Origin: Glutinoglossum americanum
Lineage: Eukaryota; Ascomycota; Geoglossomycetes; Geoglossales; Geoglossaceae
DNA length: 64,000 bases
Assembly (NCBI GenBank): GCA_020080175.1
Contig: JAGHQL010000145.1
Location: forward strand, 1 to 64,000
Direction of reading: 5' to 3'
Below, one piece after another: positions 32,046-46,100 of the stretch. Position 1 is the stretch's first letter. Each line of letters starts with the position of its first letter. Made by a program: the position numbers and the translations under genes. The notes under the pieces are model-generated. The model was given only the letters and a program-made list of their open reading frames with translations, was not told where the DNA came from and did no database searches.

Positions 32046-34159
32046 CTACTGCTGTTCAACAGGCCCTTGCTGCCTTCCCTGAATGGAGTCGGTGAGAGTT
32101 AGCTGCCTTTCACGGGAGATCTCATCTCATCAGGTCGCCACTCACCATTTGTCGAGCCTTTAACATCTCATCGCATAATAGAAGATTTGAAGCAATACCC
32201 GAACTCGATGCGACGCAGTTTCGGAGCACTCGGAATGAATCGAATACCCCTTCTTGCACCGGGTCCATAGGCTCGCCCGTGGTTAGGCTGAGACCTACAC
32301 AGTGGCCTTCGGTATGCCCGTCTTGCAGAGCCGCCACTGATCGATCCGTGTAAGAATGTATCTAATGATCAGTCACTCGGGGCAACTTACATGAATCCTG
32401 GATGTCGTGGCCTGAGTTGGCAGCCAGAGTTTTTGGAATAATGAGTAGTGCATCTGCGAATGCTTGCACGCCCCACTTAGCTTTACCCTTTACTTGCTTT
32501 CTGAAAGCCTCGCTCATGAGATGAGCCGCACATGCCACCTGGAATGCGCCCGCTCCAGGCACCACGCTCTTGTCGACAATCATGTTGTACACACTTCTTA
32601 ACCCGTCGCGAACAGCATCGGTGATTTGCGTGATAGTATGAGTGTTAGGTCCCTTAATCAACAAAGTTACAGACTTGGGATCTTTGACATCCTCCTGTAT
32701 GATGTTAGTATCGTTCGTATGTGGAAACTTCAGAGCAAAGAGCATACAATGAAGGTGTACTTTTCTTCCCCGAGCTGATGCTCATAGACGAGTCCGGCCC
32801 AGCCAAGCACGTCCGGGGTCAAATCGTCAACGCTGTTCTGCGAGACGCCGCCGCATACTAACTGCAATCTCTCCATATTTCTCCTCTTAGCCCTCCTTAA
32901 GGCTAATATTCCGTTCTTTGCCAATACGTCCAGACTCAACGGGTCTATCCCCTTCTGATTGATTATCACGAAGTTCTTTTTGCGATCGTTCCCACAAGCC
33001 TCCTTTTTGAGCTCCACAAGTTTGCGTAGCTTTTCGTCCACAAATCTCCTCTCGCTTTCAACAAGTTTGTCCCTCTGCTCCGCACTGGAATAGTAGAAAC
33101 CTGAGTTGACTTCCGATTTCTCATATTCTAAGCTCACATTTAATGTGAGAATAAATGCGTTCTCTACTCGCTTTGGCATATCCGGGTGTCTAGCGCCATG
33201 ATCAAGTGCTAAGCCTCGAATCAATTGCGTATCTGATGCAGTCCGATGCTGCATTTTCATGATTTCAATCATGTGGAGGTCAGGCTTTGCAGGTGGATTA
33301 TAGATAGAGAGAACAGCATCAACAATGGCAGGAGTCAGCTGCTCCGCAAGAGTGGTATTGAGCTTTGTGGACAATGATGTCCGTGCCACCGAGATGAGAA
33401 GCTCGCGATCCACCTCCCTCTCCAGCTTAAAGGAGTCGAGGAACTGATACTGTTAGCATCTTGATTCGCCGACGTGTAGATGAAAGAGTAAGTCGTACTT
33501 TCAGGGCTTCCGTCTTAGCTATTTCGTACCCGTCTGTGATAATACGGGGATGTAGCCCCTCTGATATGTAACGGTCCGCTTGCTTCAGCAGCTCTCCCAC
33601 TAGAAGTACCACCGATGTAGTTCCATCACCGGTAATGTCATCTTGCGCTGTTGCCGCTCGCGCAATCATAACCTTTTAAGTTTGTGAGTTATGTGAAAGA
33701 AGGTAAGGAAGTAATCTCTGGCGTACTGCAGTAGGATTTTGTATTTGCTGTATAGTTGTTAGCTTAGTGAAAGGTGTCTGCTAGCATCTAGACGTACCAT
33801 TTCGCGTAGTAACACACTCCCATCCTTCGTGAGTTTTATCTGAAATGGGATCGGTTCTTAGTACTAGGTCTAAGATGAATTAGGACTTTGGAGTGGGCCA
33901 TACTGAACCGGCGCCGTCAACAAGCCTGAAGTTGGTCAGCAAAACTGAATTTTAAGGCAATCCGGGGTGACTGACATTTTTATGGTGCCTAATGGACCTA
34001 GATTTGACTTTAGAACCTCTTGTAAGCCCTCTCCAGCATTGATATTGACCCTCAAGGCTTCGCCGCGTCTCTGTCTAGCATTAGCAACAACTTTATTTAT
34101 TGCATTAAGAAACCAACCCTGGACTCTGCCTTTGGGTTTAGCAACTGTGCTGCAGACAT
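32046..34159 (-). CDS. CCT6: T-complex protein 1 subunit zeta (CCT6)
   Basis: The gene is split into at least eight exons, several of them very small. It starts [13 protein letters not shown] at 34159 and, after a 43-nt-class intron, continues [20 protein letters not shown] and [12 protein letters not shown]. Small exons give [20 protein letters not shown] and QIQNPTA. Then [20 protein letters not shown] carries the nucleotide-binding GDGTTS loop. Apical-domain segments [20 protein letters not shown] and [20 protein letters not shown], and the late motif [11 protein letters not shown], fit the zeta subunit rather than other CCT subunits. The terminal exon adds [10 protein letters not shown] after LKARQM. 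CCT is the cytosolic double-ring chaperonin that folds actin, tubulin and WD proteins. It is divergent from NOP56. All key parts are present. Confidence 0.94.
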
Positions 34160-34490
34160 CCTGACGATAGAGCTTTTGAGAGCTAAACAACCAACAAGTA
34201 TAGGCTAGCTTTGAGCTGTGGCAATATAACACCGAGGGGAGTGGGTTTCTGGTATGACTCGCGTGCAGATTGAAGACGCGATAGAATATTTTGATTTGGA
34301 CTGGAAGTTGCCAAGCCCACTTGAACCTCTCAAAATTTCAAATCTCAAGTGCAACGCCTATTTTAAAAATCGACCTTAACAGCCCCTACAAAGACAAGAT
34401 AGCTCCGGGCAGGGCAGATATCTTCGACGGTGTGAGGGAGCAGTAGAGTTGGGGACTTTTCTGAGATCTTGCGGTCTCTTCAATTCCACA
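34160..34490. promoter_or_regulatory. Shared divergent spacer CCT6 / NOP56
   Basis: The two start codons are 331 bp apart on opposite strands, so the promoters must overlap or adjoin. No specific site is claimed. Confidence 0.5.
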
Positions 34491-36314
34491 ATGGCTGCGA
34501 TTGACTTCCTGCTCCACGAGAGCTCTGTGGGCTACGCAATCTTTAAAGTAGTTCATCAGGCGGACACAATTGGCAATCGTCTGAGGGAAGTCCAGCAAGC
34601 ATCTCAGGACTTAGCAAAATTCGGCAAGATGATCAAGCTTGTCAGCTTTGCGCCATTCCAGTATGCATATACTCATCGGCTCTACATTTTCTAGATGTGT
34701 TTCCTGGGCTAATTTTGTGACAGAGGCGCTGCTCAAGCATTAGAAAATGCCAATGATATTTCTGAAGGTATTCTATCCGATTATCTTCGCTCGCTCCTGG
34801 AAATGAACCTCCCAAAACCGAGTAAAAAGGCCACTATTCTCGGAGTTGCAGATAAGAACCTTGCGGGAAGTATTAAGACTACATTTCCATCTATCGATTG
34901 CGAAACCGGCGACACTAGCGAAGTAGTACAGGATCTCTTGCGGGGGATCCGTCTACATGCTCCTAAGTTGCTAAAGCAATTGCAGGAGGGTGATGTAGAG
35001 CGAGCACAACTAGGTCTTGGGCACGCATATTCAAGAGCTAAGGTTAAGTTCAGTGTACAAAAGAACGACAACCACATCATTCAAGCAATAGCCACGCTGG
35101 ACCACCTCGACAAAGCTATCAACACTTTCTCAATGCGCGTCCGGGAGTGGTATTCTTGGCACTTTCCTGAGCTTGTCAAGATCATTTCGGACAACCAGCA
35201 ATATGCGCGGGCGGCGCTATTCATTGGAGACAAGAAAACGCTTTCGGATGAACGGCTCCACGACCTGGCCGCTGTTGTAAATGATGATGGGGATGTTGCA
35301 CAGAGTATCATAGACTCAGCGCGAGTCAGCATGGGGCAAGACATCTCGGAATCGGACATGGTGAACGTTCTTGCTTTCGCCAAACGGGTCGTCAACTTGT
35401 CCGAGTACCGCAAATCACTATTCGCATATCTGGTCTCTAAGATGAGCATTGTTGCCCCAAACCTCGCGACGCTCATTGGGGAAGTCGTTGGAGCACGCCT
35501 CATATCACATGCTGGCAGCTTAACGAACTTGTCTAAATACCCTGCCTCCACGGTGCAGATCCTCGGCGCTGAAAAGGCACTCTTTAGGGCCTTGAAGACA
35601 AAAGGCAATACTCCCAAGTACGGTCTCATATATCACTCCTCATTCATCGGTAGAGCTGGGCAGAAGAACAAAGGCCGGATATCAAGGTTTCTTGCGAACA
35701 AGTGCTCGATTGCGTCTAGAATCGACAACTTCTCTGAAGCTCCAACGACGAAGTTCGGCGAGGCTTTGAAGAAGCAGGTTGAGGAGAGACTAGAATTTTA
35801 TGCATCTGGGACGGCACCAACAAAGAACGAGGTTGCTATGGTAAGAAACGATCTTTCTTTTTGACCACTGAAGCGCCATTTAGTTTGATTTTCCAATCCT
35901 TATATTTCAAGTCAAACATACTTACTGCGGAAATAGAAAACTGCTATGGATTCGGTTCTCGCAGATATCAACATTGAAAACCCTGCCGACAGCGATGAGG
36001 AGATGGCCGACATCATATCGCTCCCTATTCAGAAGCAGGAGAAGAAGGATAGGAAAGAGAAGTCGAAGAGAAGACATAGCGAGGCGGACGCGGAGTTAGG
36101 TAGGACGAAGGAAAGGGAGGAGAAAGGGAAGAAAACGAAAGGCGGCGAGAAGAAATCGAAGAAGCTAAGGTACAGTGAAGCGGATGGCGAAGCCGAATTG
36201 GCAAGATCAGGCGAGAGAAAAGAAAAGGAGAAGATGAAGAAGCGAAGGCATAGCGAAGTGGACGGCGAAACAGACGGGAGGAAAGAAAAGAAGAAGAAAA
36301 GTAGCAATAAATAG
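34491..36314 (+). CDS. NOP56: Nucleolar protein NOP56 (box C/D snoRNP core)
   Basis: Three exons (34491-34660, 34724-35840, 35937-36314) close in frame to 554 residues. The N-terminus [20 protein letters not shown] begins the NOP5 N domain. [34 protein letters not shown] and [20 protein letters not shown] are hallmark NOP56 segments. The Nop domain reads [40 protein letters not shown] and [20 protein letters not shown]. It differs from NOP58 at the start and in the coiled-coil, and matches NOP56/SIK1. The last exon encodes a Lys/Glu-rich tail with three related RRHSEAD-type units. NOP56 assembles with NOP58, fibrillarin and SNU13 for rRNA 2'-O-methylation and pre-rRNA processing in the nucleolus. 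Confidence 0.95.
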
Positions 36315-37015
36315 GGCCGAAACTTCATTTTTACGCGGGTGGCCTTTCACCGGTCTGTTCGTCCCTATATCTGAACCTGTAGGATAGTTTTATCATGTAC
36401 GGCTTTTCAGGGACATGCCGCTGAGTTAACCTGCTATTCATGAGCCTGGTGTGGTGATTCAACCCCGCTGTGTTCCCTGCCTCTTATCACATCGCCGTGG
36501 CGCATATTCCTTTCTCAACGTTGAATCCCTGATAATGACTACCGACATGCCATGTCATCATTTATATTTGATAGCTGCCTATACCGAATTACAACATTAC
36601 CTTCCGTTCCTAGCAACAGGGTCCCCCCCCCTACCCCAGTAGCTTCTGAACCTTGAGGGACCCACAATGAATCGAAGCGAGCGTTCGCATCCCTCTAAAG
36701 TATCCATAGTAACGAACAGCATTTCACATAGCAGACTCACTTGCAAAGACATGGAGGCTACAGAATAGATTTAGCTCTCCGCAGCTACAGAAAAGGTTTA
36801 CAAAAAGATGAGATGCCGGTGGATTGAACAACTGTCGGCAAAAACCGACCACAATAAGACTACAAGAGCAGCTCCAATCAGTTAATCAGACTAAACCTTC
36901 AATACCATAGCGCCCTCGCTATCAACCGCCCATTCTAGTAACCACTGGTCCTGCTTCCTCTTCGATTTGAACACCCTTGAGCATCCGGTATTCCACCAAG
37001 ATGAATGTGGGCTAT
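36315..37015. other. Convergent 3' spacer NOP56 / PEP4-like
   Basis: Both genes end into this 700-bp stretch. It has no frame of note and shows only a short C-tract near 36626. Confidence 0.5.
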
Positions 37016-38398
<1,383 letters not shown>

Positions 38399-39115
38399 GA
38401 TTGCGACCGAGACTGACGTCGGAGTTTATGCTAGGGAACTTTGAGAAGGAGAGTGTAATTTCCTCGCGCGAACCAATGATTCTCAAGATGTGAAAAAGGC
38501 ACTTGGCTAAAGAATAGAGCTCAGCGTCGTAGTTGCGACGATGGTGATGGTGATGATGAAGGATGGAAAAGTACGGGGCATCGAGTGCTGATGTTATCGT
38601 GCCAAGCCTCGGGGCTGTCATTCACCGATGAGAAGTGTTACGTACCCCGGATAGCGCGAATCCCACCTCACACTCGAGGCTAACCAACTTCTAACTTATC
38701 AGATGTGATCCAATTTTTTCGCGGCGGGCAAACGATCCAGATACACGGGTACCAGCCTTTCGGAGCGGTCGGCGGGAGAATCATCGCTTCCTTTCCATAC
38801 CCATTAATGCCTATTTTAATGCTTCGGTATAGGCCAGCTTGACCACTCTGAAATGCTGGTACCCATGTACACGCCCGAGATGAAATTTGGATTGTAGAGT
38901 TTTGCTGTACTCTCTTTGAGAATTTTGATAGCAAAGGCCAATTGGTGGGCACGCAGGCTTATATCGTCGAGCTCCAATGCTTTTCTACGAATGAACGAAA
39001 TGCTGATGCCATGCATTCTAATTGTACATTATTGAGGGAAATCCCCCTCCACATCGCGAGCCACAGTTCCGTCGTCCGTAAGTCGATCACAACCACACCC
39101 AAAAAAGTTATATGA
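38399..39115. other. Spacer between PEP4-like and RPT3
   Basis: This holds the PEP4-like promoter and the RPT3 3' flank. A short GATGGT microsatellite-like run lies near 38537-38560. The open frame at 38816-39016 minus has no recognised match and is not called. Confidence 0.5.
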
Positions 39116-40672
39116 CTAGCGATAGAAATCAAACCTAAGAATGGATTAGTGTCTGGTACTCGTAGGATGCCCGGCATAGTACTCACTTTTCGCCTTCTGT
39201 TGCACCTTTAACCTGGCTGGAGTATGCATCCTCCAAGTCTGACTGGATAATGTTATACCTGTTCTTCCGAACAGCCCTCAAACCAGCCTCTTGCATGATG
39301 GCCGCGATAATCGCTCCAGACAAAGGATCATTTCGAATGATGAGTGAATCTAGGTCCACCTCCGGAGAGAGCGACATCTTTGAAGATATGGTAGTGAAGA
39401 TCAACCGTCTCTCCCTTCTATCTTTCAATGAAGGGAACTCAATCTTTCTATCGAGGCGCCCAGGTCTCAGTAGGGCAGGATCCAGCGTGTCAGCCCTATT
39501 CGTCGCCATGATGACCTTGACATTGCTCGTCTGGTCAAACCCATCCATTTGGTTCAGCAGTTCAAGAAGGATACGCTGGACCTCCCTGTCCGCGCCTGTT
39601 TGGGCATCGAAACGTTTCGTCGCGATTGCATCAATCTCGTCGATGAAAATGATGGCCGGGGAATTCTCCCTAGCCATCCGGAAAACGTCACGGACCATGC
39701 GGGGCCCTTCTCCCAGATATTTCTGAACAAATTCAGACCCGACGACGCGGATAAAGTTAGCTGTTGTACTGTTAGCAACAGCTTTCACTAGCATCGTCTT
39801 GCCCGTTCCTGGAGGGCCGTAAAGGAGAACGCCGCGAGGTGGATCAATCCCTGTAAACATGTTAGAACTGTAGAAGTAGAATCCATCCGGAAACCTGTCT
39901 GACCAATCTGTTTATACAAATCAAAGTGTGTGAGAGGTAACTCCACAGCCTCCCTTATCTCCTGTTTCTGCATATCCAAGCCACCAACATCTGCGTATGT
40001 TACATCCGGCTTCTCGTGAGCCCCAAGCATAGCAATCGACGAGTCGGCTTCCGGTGGCAGGATATCAACAAGAGAATTTGAGTGGCGGTGAAGGGCTACC
40101 GAGGAGGAAGGCTTTAACATTTCACGGTCCAGTGTAGAGAGGATACGAACAACATAATTGGACCCTGTTGAAGACTGCACAATGCCAGTGCTGTTGGGAA
40201 GCAGGGATTAGCCCCATGGCATCGGGAGGCACCACACGCCGACTCACTTCTGATCGATCGCCTCCATGAACTGTCCTATTACCAAGGGAACACTCTGAAT
40301 CCGTTTGATTTCTTCTTGGGCCCGAACCAACTCTTTCTTAAGGCTTCTGTGGAACGTTAACATCTGCCAGACACTTCCGTATCGTTCGGATGGCGTTGAA
40401 AACTTACCGTTGTTCATCCTTGATGTACTCTTCTTGCAGTTGAATGTATCTATGGATCAGTCAGTATAGCTGCCGCAACGGCCATATAGTTGGGGATATC
40501 GCTGTCGAAGCGCATACTCAAGATGTCTCTGCAATTTCTTCAGTGTAGAGTATTCGTCACTTCCATCTGTACCTAAACCTTCAAGAGTGTCGATGTTGGG
40601 TATCGAGGATGGCAGCTGCTTTTTATGCGGAGGGACTTGGTTGGCCGGATTCTCAACAGCAACTTCTGCCAT
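39116..40672 (-). CDS. RPT3: 26S proteasome regulatory ATPase RPT3
   Basis: The start [20 protein letters not shown] is followed across introns by [25 protein letters not shown] and [18 protein letters not shown] (coiled coil). The OB part is [20 protein letters not shown] and [20 protein letters not shown]. The AAA module has [20 protein letters not shown], Walker [21 protein letters not shown], pore segment [18 protein letters not shown], Walker [17 protein letters not shown] and arginine-finger region [21 protein letters not shown] last exon of about 19 nt adds FDFYR after GATEGEK, which gives the HbYX-type C-terminus used to dock on the 20S core. The sequence aligns best to RPT3 (PSMC4). 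It unfolds substrates in the proteasome. It appears intact. Confidence 0.95.
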
Positions 40673-43187
40673 ATTGTGGGAGCGGACGACTTGTTGCTAG
40701 AAGTTTGAAACTGTTGTTAAAGTCTACAGACAGATTTGTAGACGCGCTCAGATAATCGGAGGGCGAAGCAAAGGAAAAGGTGCTACATCCTAAGTGGTCG
40801 GCACACGGATCCAATAGTAGCGAATCAGGACTAGCTCATCACGTGCATATCGCATCTGGCAACACTTCATTGTTCCTTTTATTCCAACACAACTCAGCAT
40901 CACTAGCCTAGCCCAGATTGCGCTGACAACTCGGTCGGGCAGCAAATAGCAGCAGGCGCATAGCCCAGGTTTCGGTAAATCTATAGAATCAACCCCCACG
41001 AACAAATAACAAATAGAGTAGCTAGTAGAACCGAACATGGGTGTGCCGGACCAAAATGACTATGAACTCAACCAGTTGGGAATCCACTTGGTAATGTTAT
41101 GGTTTTCAAGGCAATGGGGGAAGAAACCCGTAGCGCCATTCGTGCATATGCTTCCTAGAATCACATCTGGCTCCGATTTGCCGGCCCATTCTTGCCAAAG
41201 GCTGGTGGCGTAAAACGTCAACGCTTCTCTTCAGGGAATAACTAGAGGAGGGATGGAGTACATCTTTAGCCACAAGAGTGACAACAATCAACTTAGTGAC
41301 CCACCCGGATGATCCGCAAATGTCAAGCAAGTAACGTGGCCCGTGTGAATCCGGGATGGATCGGCGTCATTTTGAGATCCATTAAGTCCAGGGTGCATGG
41401 CATTTAAAGCCCGAAAGTTCCCCAATTCTTCCAACCTTCACAAATTGCTGTATCTGAGCGGGCTTTGTCTGCATTCACCTTGCATTTCCACCGTCCGATG
41501 GCCAAGGATTCATGCTGTGTCATAACCTGAACACGAACTACTTTGACGGGATCTACGGCTGAGCGGGGCAAGTCAAATTGTTATCGGAACGCTTTGTTCA
41601 ATGGTAGTCGCCGACATTTGCTTCGTTCAAGAAGATTTCTCAAAAGCATCGTTGATGCGCTCCAAGGCGCCCTCTGGAACGAAGTACCAGTTATTTTATG
41701 GCAGCGGGAACCTAATATTGCCGGGTAAAGCATAAGAATCCGGATTTCAAAATGTTTTAATCACCGACAAGGGAGCAATCAAGGTATTCGAACGAGGCAG
41801 AATTAATCCCCTACTTGCAATCATCCAAGATGGCCTTCCAGCTTTCAAAGAGGCATTCTGTCTCCGCTGGTCGACCTCTTTTACAAGATCTCAAGGTCGT
41901 CCTAGCGGGACGCGGCAAGCCGGTAGGCCGCATGAGTGCAGTGGCTCGAGCTGGGCAGCAGGAGAAAGCAGGATAGTATGTATCCTACCCTACTTTATTC
42001 TTGCATGCGTCTCCAGACCCAGACACCCACTGCAACGGTTAGCCACGGGTGGTGGGCATGAGTGCGTTCTTGTAAGTTACCCATAGGATAGCAAATTTTG
42101 CTTCGTTTCTGAATGCGAGGTGATCTTGGGGTTCTGGAGTCACGAGCCAATCAGCACCGACTCCCCTGTTGGTTTGTTCCAGCCCCAACAACCGCTCCCC
42201 CTCCCAAGTTGAAGCATCGGTCGGACCTGGCACATCAATCGGACGGAGGCGGTTCGTCTCACAAGCTTCCCTCAGCCCTTCCAAGTCATATCGAAGATCT
42301 GCACAGCAAAAGCGTGTCGCGTGTGCGCGTTTTTACGGCGCGACGCTTGTTGGTTTGTCTTGACCTGTCGTCGGTCGTCACTTTCGTGCTTCCGCCCCAG
42401 ACAATTTGGCTCTGCACAGCGAAGCAGCAGTCATTCCACCCTCCACACTTTACGGTTCCTCGTCGGCCATCCCCATCCCCATCCCCGCTCATTTAGGTCC
42501 GTCCCATCCGCTCTCTTTAGCAGACTAAATAGGGTACGTACGCCTAATCTCGCGCCTTTATCGCACATTTTCGCTTCCGCCTCCTTTGTCCAGCTCGCCT
42601 TCATGGGGTTCCATTCTCTTCGCTGGCCCCAAATAGCACTCAACCACACCACGCATAAAATTACATGCAAAATTCCCGATTGGGTCTCATTGAGTATCTC
42701 CTTACTAACTGATGCCTTGAAATGATAGGATTCGGGGTTTTGTTACATTTGGCTAGAGCGACGGGGATTCGCTGGATTTTCGTGGTAGCCTGTTCGCAAA
42801 CACTGCACCACGGAATCAAACGCTCGTACCACGCCTGGCCGGCAAATCATCACCATCCATCATCGCGCCTTAGGTGAGCCTCTTTCCGTTTCCATCTGCG
42901 TTTATTGCGTTCACTACTATCGCATCCCCCATCACATTCCTATCGCTTGCCCTTTTCCCTAGTAGATGCCACACGCGTCTAGTATAGCCCCTTTGCTGCT
43001 TAGGCGCTTACACTATCATAATCTTTCATTCATATCCTTGATCAATCAGTGGTCGCACCATACTCGATGCGCGACGCGCTGAAGGTAATGATTGGGATGA
43101 TTGAATTCAGCATAGGTGAGACTAGGTCATGATTGCTGACGGGCTGTTTCTGCGCAATCAGATGGGTAGCCACGACGTGTCACAGAC
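40673..43187. other. Long spacer upstream of SWI1
   Basis: About 2.5 kb contains the RPT3 promoter and probably a long SWI1 leader with untranslated exons. A minus-strand phrase LLDICGSSGWVTKLIVV near 41300 vaguely resembles a methyltransferase motif I, and MGVPDQNDYELNQLGIHL starts at 41038 plus, but neither is supported as a gene. Frames between 42000 and 42725 are pyrimidine-rich and not recognised. Confidence 0.45.
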
Positions 43188-46100
43188 ATGAGCTCTATGC
43201 CCGCCTGGTTGACAGACGCCGCTGCCGTCCAGAACAACAATGGTAGCGCCTTTGCCAGCCCTGCAGAATCGAATTTGGCTCCCAACATGCCAGATATCTC
43301 GCTGGGGTTCATACAGAATCCCGCCTCGTTCGACCTTCATCAGTACCATCAGAATTCCCAACTGCAACAACGACTGCAGAATGGTAATTCACGAAACGCA
43401 TCACCTGCCTTCCAAAACCCCGTATACCAAGTTAACCCGGTGATACCGTCGAAGAGACCTCGCCCCAGAGAGGACAGTCTCGGGACATCCCCACGCCAAG
43501 CCCCTGGTGTTCTTCCGTTATCACGCTCTCAGACACCTCAGCAAACGCCCTATCCAGGCTATCAAAATAATCAACACGGTCCTCAGCAACCATTTGCGCA
43601 ACCAACTCCCTATCAGCACTTGCAACATGGAGGATCCGCAAACGCAACCCCATCCCCCATCATGCAGAACCAAGCTTTTCCAGGTCCCAGAGGCTCAGGA
43701 GCGCCACAGCGAGTCCAGACAGCATCGCCCAACCCATTTTCCCCCGCGGCTCAGGGAGGCTTTGGCCCACAGATATCACCGTCGCCAGCAGACCACGTCA
43801 GTCGAGTCAGCACGCCGCATAACAATGCTGGGGGTGTGGGCATGCAAACGCAGTATCCCTATGGCCAGCATTTCACACCTCCCCCAGGATTAGTATCTGG
43901 TCCGCCACAAGCCCCTCCTGCCCAACACATGCAGCAACAACAACAACAGAAATTATACCAGATGCGACTGCAACATCATCAACAGATCCTTCAGCAAAAC
44001 AGTATCATGGCCCAAAACCGCCAGAACACAAACCCAATGGCAAATCACGCTGGCCAGTTGATGAATCCTCAGATGGCTGGTGGCCTGCGAACTACGCAAC
44101 AGCAGATGCCGAGGCAGAGTAATCCGGAACAGTTTATGAAAAGTCTCCATCAGTTTATGTTACAGAAGGGCCAGAGTCTAAACACCGCACCCATAGTTGG
44201 AGACCGCATTATCAATTTGATGCAGCTTTGGGTTACGGTTATCAAACAAGGAGGGTCAAGGAAGGTCACACAAGCCGGTGTTTGGCCAATGATCGCTGCA
44301 AGCTTGGGATTTCCGCAAATTCAATATCCGGCCGCTCCGCAAGAGATCAAAGATCACTATGAGAGGAACCTTGCGTTATATGAAGAGACATGGATACAAT
44401 CACAACGAATAAAACAAAGCGCAAACCTTTCAAGCAATACGCTGCAAACTTCATTTTCTTCCAACGCCACCTCTCTCCAGCAGCAGATGTCCCCCACGAA
44501 ACCGTTAAACGTGCAAGCTCAGATTCAACAACCTCACCAGCTAAAGCACTCTCAGCAGTCGCAGGCACAACACCAAACGCCTTCTAAACAGCCGATACCG
44601 CCACCAAACATTGATGCGCGTCAACCCTCCCTGATGAATGGGTACTTGACACCGTCTCAAGCGCAGACCAAGCAACAAAATCCTTACGCGCAACATCGCC
44701 TAGGTATGAATCGTTCTCTTGATGCCTCTCCGCCGCAACCCATGCAATCAGCAGCCTCTGCCCCCTCGCAGGTGCACAAACAGGGTGGCCCGCTGTTGAA
44801 CGACGCTATCCAATCGCACATTCAAAACGAGGCCCCAAGCCCTTTAAAAAGACAATCCCAGATCCAATCGAACTTCGAACCCAAGGCCAGAGTTTTAGAT
44901 ACTCACGGGGGTGTCGACGTCTCTGTCCTTAGTCTAATCGGTGCGGAATTGGCTCACAACAAGCCAAATGCCCCTATGTTTATGGAACTGGGTGTGATTG
45001 ATATTCACGCCTTAACTATGAGTCTACAGTCCGGTCTACACGCCGAAGTACGACTTGCTCTCGATACCCTTGCGACTCTGTCAGTCGAACCAAGGTTTCA
45101 GTTGCTACTTGAGAGCTGCGAGGATCTTGTAGAGACATTGGTCGATTGCGCTGAGGCCCAAGTTGAAGCGCTTGCGGAATACGCCCCGGAGGTCTCGGAT
45201 GACATGCTCATTATCCCTTACGAGGACGTGCTTCGTGGCTGTCGCGCCGAGGTCGAGTCGCTACAGGACATACCAGAATTTGGCAGCCTGGATTATGAAC
45301 TCGATCGAGCTGTTGACCGATTAATCTGCATTACAACGATCCTGCGCAACCTTTCCTTTTACGAGACGAACCACGCCCTCCTAGCTGATGCAACGGTGGT
45401 AAAGTTTTTATCTAACGTCATTAGATACCTTGGAACCAGAAACATGCTATTGAGGACGAACACAAACACCCTTGATTTCATGAAGGATATCATTATCTAC
45501 CTCTCAAACCTTTCGCAGGCCATTGAATTGCCTGGGAAGGAGGAAGCTCTCGCGCTACTGCACTTCCTGCTGGCATTTGCGCCCCTGCCTCCGCCCACCA
45601 CCTCAGGAAGCGATATTGTTATGTTCGCACCATACCAGCCTTCCATCCATCGATACCTCCCTCCGGCTGTAGACAGCCTCGCAAAGCTTCTTGCGAGGGA
45701 TGAGCCGAACCGAACGTACTACAGAGCAATATTCACAGCGGATGGGACATCATCTCCCCCTTTTGACCTCCTAACACGCACTTTTGGGCTTGCTATATCT
45801 CCAATCCCAGAACATACCCGTGGGAACTTGATACAGTCGGTCGAAGCTAGGAAACCTTATCTCGTCCAAGGCATGCTCGCAGCGGAAATACTCTCCAATC
45901 TTGCACCTGGCCCTGAATACGGATTGGCGCGTTCATGGCTATCGTCTGAAGATGGCTTCGCCTTAAGTCTGCTCCGTCTGGTGTGCCTACTGAGTACGCA
46001 GTCGAACAGTGCTCCTCAACGCCATCCCACTTCCGGAAGGATGGCTGCGGAGGATCCGCAGTCTTACTACCCGATCACGCACCGTGGAATGGCTGTACTT

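Noticed and set aside
38816-39016. 66-codon minus-strand frame after RPT3
   Set aside because: No match to the RPT3 C-terminus, which ends at 39116 with FDFYR; no independent support.
41038-41480. Methyltransferase-like phrases on both strands
   Set aside because: LLDICGSSGWVTKL and NDYELNQLGIHL are suggestive only; order and strand disagree and no full domain can be read.
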